Source: CAVVSD01 sp963750895 (lineage in GTDB: Bacteria > Actinomycetota > Thermoleophilia > Solirubrobacterales > Solirubrobacteraceae). From it: DNA of 64,000 nucleotides. The first letter of the stretch is position 1. Each line of letters starts with the position of its first letter. The DNA lies in NCBI GenBank assembly GCA_963750895.1, contig CAVVSD010000006.1:1579781-1643780 (forward strand), written 5' to 3'. The position numbers and the translations under genes were made by a program. Below the pieces are notes generated by a model that did no database searches, was not told where the DNA came from, and saw nothing but the letters and a program-made list of their open reading frames with translations. Positions 1 to 7,889 of the stretch are shown in pieces.

Positions 1-87
1 GCTCGGCACGCTCCAGCCGAGGTCGTCGCCGGGCGCGGCGATGTAGCCGTCCAGGCTCATGTTCATGCCGAAGGTCAGTTTCCGCAT
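1..87 (-). CDS. DHFR/RibD C-terminal-like reductase, N-terminal fragment
   Basis: Only the first 29 codons lie in the window; the gene runs off the left edge. Translation from the ATG at 87-85 starts MRKLTFGMNMSLDGYIA and continues with APGDDLGW. The NMSLDGYIA stretch is the usual opening of the dihydrofolate reductase / RibD C-terminal-like family, whose members bind NADPH and reduce pteridine- or pyrimidine-like substrates; many actinobacterial members have no assigned substrate. It is transcribed away from the hydantoinase gene, with about 190 bases between the two starts. The family call is good for such a short piece; the substrate is unknown. Confidence 0.7.
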   Translation of the reverse strand, partial: MRKLTFGMNMSLDGYIAAPGDDLGWSVPS

Positions 88-279
88 GGCGTCAGCCTCC
101 CGTGAGTCGGTATCCGGCGTACAGACCAGCACGGCGCGCAAACATCATCGGTCAGGCCGCCCGCTGATTGGTTGCAGCATCTGGATATAAGTCGTCTCGT
201 CAACCCGGTTCGTAGGTCCGGCTGCGAGTTGGAACAGCTCGCCTCCGGCTGAATCGAGAGCGCGCGAGAGGCGTTGAGA

Positions 280-1656
280 ATGCTCGAGACAGTGCTGCGC
301 GGTGCGTTGGTGGCCACGGGCGATTCGGTGTCCCGATGTGACATCGGGATCGCGAACGGGACAGTGGCAGCGCTCGGCCACAGACTCGAAGGGGACACCG
401 TTCTGGACTGCGCAGGCCTGATCATCGTGCCTGGCGCGATCGATGTACATACTCACTTCGAGACCAAGCTCGGCGACATGGCGACGGCCGACGACTACGA
501 GAGCGGCAGTCGCGCCGCGGCGCTAGGTGGGATCACGACCTACCTCAATTACGCGTTCCAGGACCAGGGAGGGTCTCTCGCCGATGCGCTGGCGCGTGAG
601 CAAGGCCTCGCGGAGGGTCGAAGCTACATCGACTACGGATTCCACCCGCTCATCACCGACCCGGCTGACGAGGTACTCGAGGAAATCCCACGACTCCGAG
701 AGCTGCACGCGACGAGCGTGAAGATCTTCATGGCCGTCCCCGGCCTACAGATGTCCGACCGCACCATCCTCCGCGTTCTGGCCGCAGCCGCCGGAGCGGG
801 CCTACTCGTCAACGTCCACGCTGAGGACGGAGCCATCATCGAGCATGAGACTCAGCGGCTCCGAGACGAGGGCGCCGCCGCGATGGAGGCGATTTCCGTC
901 GCACGACCGGTGGCCGCTGAGGCGCTTGCCATCACGAAGGTGGCGACCTTCGCCCGCGTCACGGCCTGCCCGCTCTACATCGTTCATCTGTCATCCGCTG
1001 CTGGGCTCGCTGCGGTGGCAGCTGCCCGTCGCGCCGGCACGAAGACGTTCGTGGAGACGCGTCCCGCTTACCTCTTCCTGGACAAGGAGCGCTACCGCCT
1101 GCCCGACCCAGACGCACGGCAGTTCACGTGCTGGCCTCCGCTTCGATCGCCAGAAGATCAACACGCACTGTGGGACGCACTCGCCGAGGGGGCGATCCAG
1201 ACCTACGCGACGGACCACACCACATATATGGCCGCGGACAAGGCGGACCCGTCGCTCGACTTCGCGACCGTCCCGGGCGGGGTGTCGAACGTGCAGACGA
1301 GCATCGGGATGCTCTACTCGCGCGGCGTGCGGACCGGCCGCCTGTCGCTCAGCCGGTATGTGGCCGCCATCTCCACCAACCCCGCGCGACTCTTCGGCAT
1401 GTGGCCTCGTAAGGGCACGATCGCCGTGGGGTCAGACGCCGACTTCACGATCATCGATCCCCACCGGACGGTGCGGATCGAAACCTCGAAGATGGCGTCG
1501 CGATCGGACTTCGATCCCTACGACGGCATGCAGGAGACCGGCTGGCCGGTCATGACGATCTCTCGCGGAGAAGTGATCGTCGAGGACGGCCGCTTGGTCG
1601 GCCCTCCCACGCACGGACGGCTCGTGCCACGCGATGGCACGTGCGCGCAGTTGTGA
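280..1656 (+). CDS. D-hydantoinase/dihydropyrimidinase-type amidohydrolase
   Basis: Cyclic amidohydrolase of about 458 residues, the normal size for the family. Visible hallmarks are the metal-binding DVHTHFE motif near residue 57, the lysine expected to be carbamylated (SVKIFMA, near residue 148), NVHAED, IVHLSS and the late metal Asp in YATDHTTY. Such enzymes open hydantoin, dihydropyrimidine or related cyclic amide rings using a binuclear metal centre. ATG at 280 is preferred over an in-frame TTG at 274, because the purine-rich GAGAGG at 266-271 is well spaced only for the ATG. A MetE-like methyltransferase follows 65 bases downstream on the same strand. The exact substrate cannot be read from sequence; allantoinase is a less likely alternative. 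Confidence 0.85.
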   Translation: MLETVLRGALVATGDSVSRCDIGIANGTVAALGHRLEGDTVLDCAGLIIVPGAIDVHTHFETKLGDMATADDYESGSRAAALGGITTYLNYAFQDQGGSLADALAREQGLAEGRSYIDYGFHPLITDPADEVLEEIPRLRELHATSVKIFMAVPGLQMSDRTILRVLAAAAGAGLLVNVHAEDGAIIEHETQRLRDEGAAAMEAISVARPVAAEALAITKVATFARVTACPLYIVHLSSAAGLAAVAAARRAGTKTFVETRPAYLFLDKERYRLPDPDARQFTCWPPLRSPEDQHALWDALAEGAIQTYATDHTTYMAADKADPSLDFATVPGGVSNVQTSIGMLYSRGVRTGRLSLSRYVAAISTNPARLFGMWPRKGTIAVGSDADFTIIDPHRTVRIETSKMASRSDFDPYDGMQETGWPVMTISRGEVIVEDGRLVGPPTHGRLVPRDGTCAQL

Positions 1657-1721
1657 TTGCCAAGGCGCCTCGCAGTGCAGTTACGAGGTGCTCCCATTTC
1701 GGTTAACCGGGGAGATCATCC

Positions 1722-2891
1722 ATGCAGCGCAGCGACGGTCGTATACGCACCACGCATACGGGCAGTTTGCCCCGAACGCCGGAGCTGCGCAAGCTGCTGA
1801 TCGAGGCTAATCAAGGTCGTGCGCCGGACCCCATCGTGCTCGACCGCGCGATCAGCGCGTCGGTGGACGCCGCCATCTCGACGCAAGTCGCTGGCGGCAT
1901 CGATGTCGGCAGCGACGGTGAACAGGGGAGGTTCTATTACAGTACGTACGCGGCTGACCGTATGACAGGCTTCGCCGGAGCCACCCACCGTCCGCCCATT
2001 GTCGAGTTCGAAGTCTTTCCCGAGTGGGCGTCCGCGTGGACGACCCGATGGCTGTCGACCGCGGAGGAGACGGAGATCGTCACCGTGCCTGCTGCCGTCG
2101 GTGACCTGCACTACGACGACGAACTGACGCTCATCAGCGAGGAGACCGCTCGATTTCGCGCCGCTCTCGACGCGCGCGCAGCACCTTTCACGGCAGCGTT
2201 CATGAACGCGGCGAGCCCGGGCGTCATCGCGACGATGCACCCCGACGAGTACTTCGGTTCCCGCGACGACTACCTCGAGGCGATCGCGCGAGAGATGCGA
2301 AAGGAGTACGAGCACGTCGTGAGTCAGGGCTTCGTGTTGCAGATCGACGCACCCGATCTTGCGGCCGAAAGGCTGATCCACTTCCGCGAAGGCTCCTTGA
2401 GCGACTACCTGAAGCTCATGGAAAAGCACGTCGAGGTGCTCAATCAGGCTCTTGACGGCCTCCCAGCTGAGCAGCTACGCGTGCACTGTTGCTGGGGAAA
2501 CTACCCCGGTCCGCACGTGCACGACGTCGAACTGAAGGACTTGGTGGGCCTCCTGTACCAAATCAACGCAGGCGCGCTCGTGTTGCCGTTCGCCAACCCA
2601 CGTCACGCCCATGAGCTCGAGGTGTTCGAGGCGCATCCGCTTCCAGATACGATGGCCCTCGTCGTTGGTGTGCTCGACGTCACAACGGATTTCGTAGAGC
2701 ATCCGCGACTTGTCGCCGACCGGCTTGTACGGGCGGCCCAGGCAATTGGCGACCCGTCGCGCATCATGGCGGGTGCCGACTGCGGCTTTGCGACCGGCGT
2801 CACGAGACAGTGGCTCACCAATGACGTCATCAACATGAAGCTCCGAGCTCTGCGGGACGGCGCCGACCTAGCCAGCGAGCGCTTGTGGTGA
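1722..2891 (+). CDS. Cobalamin-independent methionine synthase (MetE C-terminal)-like protein
   Basis: 389-residue single-domain relative of the MetE C-terminal barrel; full MetE is about twice as long, so this is one of the short family members of open function. It begins with the typical TTHTGSLPR segment and has the zinc-ligand pattern: His-Cys in VHCCWGN near residue 250 and the late Cys in GADCGFAT near residue 350. Related proteins transfer methyl or other alkyl groups to or from thiols; methionine synthesis should not be assumed. GGGGAG at 1709-1714 gives a good ribosome-binding site for ATG 1722. It follows the hydantoinase gene, suggesting co-transcription. A distant paralogue lies at 23368-24516. 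Confidence 0.8.
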   Translation: MQRSDGRIRTTHTGSLPRTPELRKLLIEANQGRAPDPIVLDRAISASVDAAISTQVAGGIDVGSDGEQGRFYYSTYAADRMTGFAGATHRPPIVEFEVFPEWASAWTTRWLSTAEETEIVTVPAAVGDLHYDDELTLISEETARFRAALDARAAPFTAAFMNAASPGVIATMHPDEYFGSRDDYLEAIAREMRKEYEHVVSQGFVLQIDAPDLAAERLIHFREGSLSDYLKLMEKHVEVLNQALDGLPAEQLRVHCCWGNYPGPHVHDVELKDLVGLLYQINAGALVLPFANPRHAHELEVFEAHPLPDTMALVVGVLDVTTDFVEHPRLVADRLVRAAQAIGDPSRIMAGADCGFATGVTRQWLTNDVINMKLRALRDGADLASERLW

Positions 2892-2949
2892 GGTTCCAGC
2901 GTAGTTCTTGGCATGCTTGCGTGGCGTAGCCTTGGTGATCGCTGCGTCC

Positions 2950-2989
2950 TCCCGGAGGTGGGTCACCGGTTCGATTCCGGTCGCCGCCT
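2950..2989 (+). repeat. 3' fragment of a tRNA gene (probable attachment-site remnant)
   Basis: A perfect T arm is present: ACCGG (2965-2969), loop TTCGATT, CCGGT (2977-2981), followed by CGCCGCC (2982-2988), which would be the 3' acceptor strand, and T as discriminator. No matching GGCGGCG acceptor 5' strand, D arm or pairing anticodon stem lies upstream, so it is not a complete tRNA. Tyrosine recombinases commonly leave such 3' tRNA ends as one end of an integrated element. Orientation places any element to the left, over the hydantoinase/MetE-like genes. The isoacceptor cannot be named. Confidence 0.55.
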
Positions 2990-3484
2990 CTAGTACCGGA
3001 CCGAGCACGTCAGGCACATCGTCGCCGCGGCGCGGTCGAACGCCAGCCCGGGCGCGGCACGCTCGAGCGCGCGCAGCAGCGCCCGCTTGCGACGCACGTA
3101 CGCGAAGTCCACGACGCCCTCGGTGCTGTCGAAGCGCACGTGATCCCCGCGCACCGTGACCGTCGTCAGCGAGGCGACCGGGACGGCCACCCGTCCGCCG
3201 CCCGGCTGCTCGATGGCGACGTACCGCGCGGTCACCGTGAGCGTCTCGATGAGCGCATGCCGGCGGCGCTCGAGCAGGAGGAGCACCGCGGCGACGGCGG
3301 CCACGCCGAGCGCGACGTGCACCACCATCGGGCCGACGAGGATCGCCGCGACGACGAGGAAGGCGGCGGGGACGCCGAACACGGCCGCGACGGGGAACGC
3401 GCGGCGCTCCTGCCACAGCGGCGCGCCGAGGTCGTCGGGGAACGGGAGCGGCCGCACCAGCTCCGCCGTGCTCGGGCTGGGCAC
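2990..3484 (-). CDS. Membrane protein with PH-like domain
   Basis: 164-residue protein starting at GTG 3484. After a polar N-terminus (PFPDDLGAPLWQERR) two adjacent hydrophobic stretches near residues 30-50 and 52-70 form a membrane hairpin. A basic link (ERRRHALIE) leads to a beta-rich region (TLTVTARYVAIEQPGG, VPVASLTTVTVRGDHV) typical of bacterial PH (bPH) domains. No catalytic motif is seen. The TAG stop at 2992-2990 directly abuts the tRNA fragment. The gene is divergent from the monooxygenase gene, 55 bases between starts. The bPH assignment is by pattern; function unknown. Confidence 0.65.
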   Translation of the reverse strand: MPSPSTAELVRPLPFPDDLGAPLWQERRAFPVAAVFGVPAAFLVVAAILVGPMVVHVALGVAAVAAVLLLLERRRHALIETLTVTARYVAIEQPGGGRVAVPVASLTTVTVRGDHVRFDSTEGVVDFAYVRRKRALLRALERAAPGLAFDRAAATMCLTCSVRY

Positions 3485-3539
3485 GCGACGGATCCTACGC
3501 CTCTAGCATCTGCCGACCACACGAGGAGAGGGTCGGTCC

Positions 3540-5159
3540 ATGCCGGATTCCAAGCCCGTCGACGCGCTCGTCGTCGGCGCAGGTCTCGCCGGGCTCTACC
3601 AGCTGCATCTGCTGCGCGGGCTCGGGTTCCGGACCCGCGTCGTGGAGGCCGGCGACGGCGTCGGCGGCACCTGGTTCTGGAACCGCTATCCCGGCGCGCG
3701 CTGCGACGTCGAGAGCCACTTCTACTCGTACTCGTTCGACCCCGACCTCGAGCAGGAGTGGGAGTGGACGGAGAAGTACCCGACCCAGCCCGAGATCCTC
3801 CGCTACATCGAGCACGTCACCGACCGCTACGACCTGCGTCGCGACATCACGTTCGGGACCCGCGTCACCGCGGCGACGTACGACGAGGGCGCCCAGCGCT
3901 GGACGGTCGAGACCGACACGGGCGAGACGATCGACACCCAGTTCCTCATCATGGCGACGGGCTGCCTGTCGTCCCCGAAGGCGCCCGAGATCCCGGGCCT
4001 GGACCGGTTCCGGGGCCCCATCCACCACACGAGCCGCTGGCCGCACGAGGGCGTCGACTTCACCGGCCTGCGCGTCGGCGTGATCGGGACGGGCTCCAGC
4101 GGCGTCCAGTCGATCCCCGTCATCGCGCGCCAGGCGACGGACGTGACCGTCTTCCAGCGCACGCCGAACTTCGCGTTCCCCGCGCGCAACCGACCGCTGG
4201 AGGAGCGCGAGGTCGAGGCGGTGAAGGGCACGTACCGCGAGTGGCGCGCTCGGCAGCGCACCTCACCCGCGGGCGTGCCCAGCGAGCCGCCGACGAAGAA
4301 GGCGCTCGAGGCGACCGACGAGGAGCGCGCGGCGCGCTACGAGGCCGCCTGGGAGGAGGGGACCATCGGCGCGATGATCACGTCCTACACGGACACGCTC
4401 ATCGACAAGGCCTCCAACGACACCCTGGCGGACTTCATCCGCGGCAAGATCCGCGCGATCGTCGACGACCCGCAGGTCGCCGACACCCTCTGCCCGACGT
4501 CGCACCCGGTCGGGACGAAGCGCCCGCTCCTGGACTCGGGCTACTACGCGACGTTCAACGAGGAGCACGTCCACCTCGTCGACCTCCGCAGGACGCCGCT
4601 GCTCGAGATCACCGAGCGCGGCATCAGGACGACGGAGGCCGAGCACGAGTTCGACGCGATCGTCCTCGCGACCGGGTTCGACGCCATGACCGGCGCGCTC
4701 CTGGCGGTCGACATCGCCGGCACCGGCGGGACCACGCTCCGCGACGCCTGGGCGGACGGCCCGATCGCGTACCTCGGCATCGGCATCGTCGGCTTCCCGA
4801 ACCTCTTCACGATCACCGGCCCGACGAGCCCGTCCGTGCTGAGCAACATGATCGTCTCCATCGAGCAGCACGTCGAGTGGGTCGCGGACTGCATCGCCCA
4901 CCTGCGCGACGAGGGGATCGCGGCGATCGAGCCGACACCCGAGGCCCAGGAGGGCTGGGCGCGCCACGCGGAGGAGGTCGGGAACGCGACGCTCTACCCC
5001 ACCGCCGACTCCTGGTACATGGGCGCCAACGTCCCGGGCAAGCCGCGCGTGTTCATGCCGTACATCGGCGGCGTCGGCGCGTACCGCGAGCGGTGCGACG
5101 AGGTGGTCGCCAACGGCTACGAGGGGTTCACGCTCGTCCCGGCGGCGACGCCTGCCTGA
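3540..5159 (+). CDS. Flavin-containing Baeyer-Villiger-type monooxygenase
   Basis: 539-residue FAD/NADPH monooxygenase of the cyclohexanone/phenylacetone monooxygenase group. It has the FAD-binding GAGLAG near residue 13, the GGTWFWNRYPGARCD segment, the Baeyer-Villiger fingerprint FRGPIHHTSRWP (residues 157-168) and the second dinucleotide motif GTGSSG near 183. These enzymes insert oxygen next to a ketone to give esters or lactones. Two hydrolases follow (5200 and 6375), a sensible arrangement if the ester or lactone product is then cleaved; that pathway is inferred from context. The natural ketone is unknown. It is divergent from the PH-like gene. Confidence 0.9.
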   Translation: MPDSKPVDALVVGAGLAGLYQLHLLRGLGFRTRVVEAGDGVGGTWFWNRYPGARCDVESHFYSYSFDPDLEQEWEWTEKYPTQPEILRYIEHVTDRYDLRRDITFGTRVTAATYDEGAQRWTVETDTGETIDTQFLIMATGCLSSPKAPEIPGLDRFRGPIHHTSRWPHEGVDFTGLRVGVIGTGSSGVQSIPVIARQATDVTVFQRTPNFAFPARNRPLEEREVEAVKGTYREWRARQRTSPAGVPSEPPTKKALEATDEERAARYEAAWEEGTIGAMITSYTDTLIDKASNDTLADFIRGKIRAIVDDPQVADTLCPTSHPVGTKRPLLDSGYYATFNEEHVHLVDLRRTPLLEITERGIRTTEAEHEFDAIVLATGFDAMTGALLAVDIAGTGGTTLRDAWADGPIAYLGIGIVGFPNLFTITGPTSPSVLSNMIVSIEQHVEWVADCIAHLRDEGIAAIEPTPEAQEGWARHAEEVGNATLYPTADSWYMGANVPGKPRVFMPYIGGVGAYRERCDEVVANGYEGFTLVPAATPA

Positions 5160-5199
5160 CCGGCGATACGCTGCGCGCGCCAACGACGGAGGAGAATTC

Positions 5200-6378
5200 G
5201 TGACCGCGCACGCGACCGGCGCCGGACTGGACACGGAGGCCCTCGACCGGCTGCGCGCCGCGATCGAGGGCGACATCGAGGCAGGTCTGTACGACGGCGC
5301 CGTCGTCATGCTCGGACGCCACGGCGAGGTGGCGCTGCACGAGGCGATCGGGTGGGCCGAGCGCGACACCGGCCGCGAGGCGCAGACGGACGACATCTTC
5401 CGCGTCCTGTCGCTCACGAAGGCGTTCACGAACACGCTCATGCTGCGCGCGATCAGCCGCGGCGAGCTCTCGACGGCGACGCCCGTCGTCGACGTGCTCC
5501 CCGAGTTCGCCGGCACCGATCGCTTCCGCCGCGCGCGCAAGGAGCGCATCACGATCGGTCACCTGCTGACCCATCGCTCGGGCCTGCCCCTCACCCCCAC
5601 CCCGGTCCCGTACGAGCAGCTCGGCCGCCTCGACCTCACGCTGCAGGCGATCTACGAGCTCGAGCCCGTCAGCGACCCCGGCGGCGCCGTGAACTACTCC
5701 CCCGCGCTGAACCACGCGCTCATGGGCGAGATCCTCCGGCGGCTGAGCGGCGACGGCATCTCGATGCGCGACCTCCTGCGCCGCGACCTCTTCGAGCCGC
5801 TGGGCATGACGAGCACCGCGCTGGGCGCCCCGCGCGCGTGGGCCGACCGGCTCGTGCCGCTCAAGGCGCGCTTCGGCAACGCGGGCGGCTGGCTCACCGA
5901 GCACGACGTCGAGGTGCTCAACGACGTCATCAGCGAGGACGCCGAGATGCCCTGGGTGGGCGGCGTGACGAGCGCCGAGGACGTCTTCCGCCTCGCCGAG
6001 ATGCTGCGCCGTGGCGGCGAGTACGACGGCGTGCGCTACATCGCGCCGGCGGTGCTCGACCTCGCCACCCGCAACCAGACCGGCGACCGCCCCAACGAGC
6101 TCTACGGGCGCCTGGCCGTGCAGAACGGCTGGGAGGTCACCCCCGCCTACATCGGCCTCGGCTTCATGCTCGCGGGCGACACGCTGGCGCCGGCGATGTA
6201 CGGGACGTTCCCGTCGCCGCGGACGTTCGGCAACTACGGGGCGGGCTCGACGATCTTCTGGGTCGACCCGGAGCGCGACCTCACGTTCGTCGTCCTCACG
6301 TCGGGCGTCCTCGCGCACGCGCCGAACATCCGGCGCTTCCACCGTCTCTCCGACATGGCCGCGGCGGCAGCGCTGTGA
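5200..6378 (+). CDS. Serine hydrolase, class C beta-lactamase/esterase family
   Basis: 392-residue protein of the beta-lactamase-related family (PF00144 type). The catalytic SxxK motif is SLTK at residues 71-74, and the Tyr motif is YSP at 166-168 (Y-S-x instead of Y-A-N, as in esterase-like members). There is no signal peptide, so a cytoplasmic esterase is more likely than a secreted penicillin-binding enzyme. GTG 5200 is preceded by GGAGGAG. The stop overlaps the next start in a GTGA, so translation is probably coupled to the alpha/beta hydrolase. Position after the monooxygenase suggests hydrolysis of its ester or lactone product. Confidence 0.85.
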   Translation: MTAHATGAGLDTEALDRLRAAIEGDIEAGLYDGAVVMLGRHGEVALHEAIGWAERDTGREAQTDDIFRVLSLTKAFTNTLMLRAISRGELSTATPVVDVLPEFAGTDRFRRARKERITIGHLLTHRSGLPLTPTPVPYEQLGRLDLTLQAIYELEPVSDPGGAVNYSPALNHALMGEILRRLSGDGISMRDLLRRDLFEPLGMTSTALGAPRAWADRLVPLKARFGNAGGWLTEHDVEVLNDVISEDAEMPWVGGVTSAEDVFRLAEMLRRGGEYDGVRYIAPAVLDLATRNQTGDRPNELYGRLAVQNGWEVTPAYIGLGFMLAGDTLAPAMYGTFPSPRTFGNYGAGSTIFWVDPERDLTFVVLTSGVLAHAPNIRRFHRLSDMAAAAAL

Positions 6379-7349
6379 TCGCGCTCGCGGAGCACTCCTA
6401 CCTGTGGGTCGGCGTCGAGCGCGTGCCCGGCCCGGACGGCACGACCGTCACCGCCGGCGAGCACATGTACGTCGAGTACTTCGTGCCGCAGGAGCGCACG
6501 AAGCCGCACCCGGTGATCCTCGTCCACGGCGGCAACGGGCAGGGCATGGCGTTCCTCGGCCCCGGCGGTGGCGAACCGGGCTGGGCGCACCACCTGCTCG
6601 CCGAGGGCTACGCCGTCTACCTCGTCGATCGCCCCGGCCTGGGCCGCAACCCGCCGCTCCCGTACGACGGCCAGGACGTCGCGGCGGTGCCCTACGAGGC
6701 GGTGACGCGCGAGTTCATGTTCGGCGCCGAGACCGGCCGCTGGAAGGGGACCGGCGACATCGGCGACCCGCGCGTCGACCAGTTCATGGCCCAGCAGCGC
6801 GGAACGCCCGCGGGCGCGCCGCAGCCGGTCGAGCTCTACAAGCGCCGCGGCGGTGAGCTGCTCGAGGCGATCGGGCCCGCGATCCTCATCATGCACTCCG
6901 CCGGCGGGCCGTTCGGGTGGGTGACCGCCGACGCGCGCCCCGACCTCGTCAAGGCGATCGTCTCCGTCGAGGGGCTGCCGCCGGCGATGGCCGCATCGCA
7001 GCTGACGTTCGACCCGCCCGGCGAGCTCGACCTCGTGCCGGTGCCCGACGATCGCGACGTCGAGTGGGGCCCGCTCGGCCGCGTGCCGCGCGTCGTGCAG
7101 GCCGACCCGCCGCGGCGGCTGGCGAACCTGTCGGGGATCCCCATCGCCTGCCTGAACAGCGACGACCCGCGCTTCTCGGAGATCAACCGCGTCGCCGCGC
7201 AGTTCCTGCGTCAGGCCGGGTGCAGCGTCGACGACCTCGTGCTGGCCGACCACGGCATCACGGGGAACTCGCACTTCATGACGCTCGAGGAGAACAGCCG
7301 CGAGGTGCTCGGCGTGGCGCTCGCCTGGGTGGAGGAGCACGTGACGTGA
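6375..7349 (+). CDS. Alpha/beta-fold hydrolase (esterase-like)
   Basis: 324-residue alpha/beta hydrolase from GTG 6375. The oxyanion region is ILVHGGNGQG near residue 48, the nucleophile elbow is MHSAGG (Ser near 175), and a late His lies in TGNSHFMTLEEN near the C-terminus. The long insert between the first strand and the elbow, with the pattern RPGLGRNPP, resembles esterases that act on bulky lipophilic substrates. Both ends overlap neighbours by GTGA, so it sits in the middle of a tightly coupled cluster of serine hydrolase, this gene and a macrodomain gene. Substrate unknown. Confidence 0.85.
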   Translation: MIALAEHSYLWVGVERVPGPDGTTVTAGEHMYVEYFVPQERTKPHPVILVHGGNGQGMAFLGPGGGEPGWAHHLLAEGYAVYLVDRPGLGRNPPLPYDGQDVAAVPYEAVTREFMFGAETGRWKGTGDIGDPRVDQFMAQQRGTPAGAPQPVELYKRRGGELLEAIGPAILIMHSAGGPFGWVTADARPDLVKAIVSVEGLPPAMAASQLTFDPPGELDLVPVPDDRDVEWGPLGRVPRVVQADPPRRLANLSGIPIACLNSDDPRFSEINRVAAQFLRQAGCSVDDLVLADHGITGNSHFMTLEENSREVLGVALAWVEEHVT

Positions 7350-7855
7350 TCACGCTGCACCTCGGCGACATCACGACCGACACCGAGGCCGTCGCGATCG
7401 TGAACGCGGCCAACGAGTCGCTGCTCGGCGGCGGCGGCGTGGACGGTGCGATCCATCGCGCCGCCGGCCCGTCGCTGCTGGAGGAGTGCAAGGCCGTCGG
7501 CCGCTGCATGACCGGCGACGCGAAGATCACCGGTGCCGGCGACCTCGCCGCGCGGCACGTCATCCACGCCGTCGGGCCGGTGTGGCGGGGCGGCGGACTC
7601 GGCGAGCCGGAGCTGCTGGAGGCGGTCTACCGCCGGACGATCACCCTCGCCGACTCCTCGCACTGCCCCGTCGTCGCGCTCCCGTCGATCTCCACCGGCG
7701 CGTACGGCTTCCCGGTCGAGCGGGCGGCGCCGATCGCGATCGCCACCGTCCGGGAGGAGATGCTGCGTCACCCGGGCGTCCGCAAGGCGCGCTTCTGGCT
7801 GTTCGACGAGCGCACGTACGACGCGTTCCGAGAGGCCTTGGAACACCAGGCCTGA
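7346..7855 (+). CDS. Macrodomain protein (O-acetyl-ADP-ribose deacetylase-like)
   Basis: 169-residue single macrodomain. The family signature is clear: GDIT near residue 8, NAANESLLGGGGVDGAIH (residues 20-37) and STGAYGFP near residue 118, which line the ADP-ribose pocket. This group (YmdB/MacroD type) deacetylates O-acetyl-ADP-ribose and removes mono-ADP-ribose from proteins. The start is GTG 7346, overlapping the upstream hydrolase stop as GTGA. A macrodomain translationally coupled to two hydrolases and next to pyruvate kinase is an uncommon context; the link may be NAD/ADP-ribose metabolism, but this is speculation. Confidence 0.9.
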   Translation: MITLHLGDITTDTEAVAIVNAANESLLGGGGVDGAIHRAAGPSLLEECKAVGRCMTGDAKITGAGDLAARHVIHAVGPVWRGGGLGEPELLEAVYRRTITLADSSHCPVVALPSISTGAYGFPVERAAPIAIATVREEMLRHPGVRKARFWLFDERTYDAFREALEHQA

Positions 7856-7889
7856 CGTCGCCCGGCCGGGCCGGTGCCACACTCAAGGC

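Noticed and set aside
2908..2990. A complete tRNA gene before position 2990
   Set aside because: Only the T arm and acceptor 3' strand pair; no acceptor 5' strand, D arm or pairing anticodon stem is present.
3140..5203. Long plus-strand frame of 687 codons overlapping the monooxygenase gene
   Set aside because: Arg/His/Asp-rich translation with no domain, an out-of-frame shadow of a high-GC gene.
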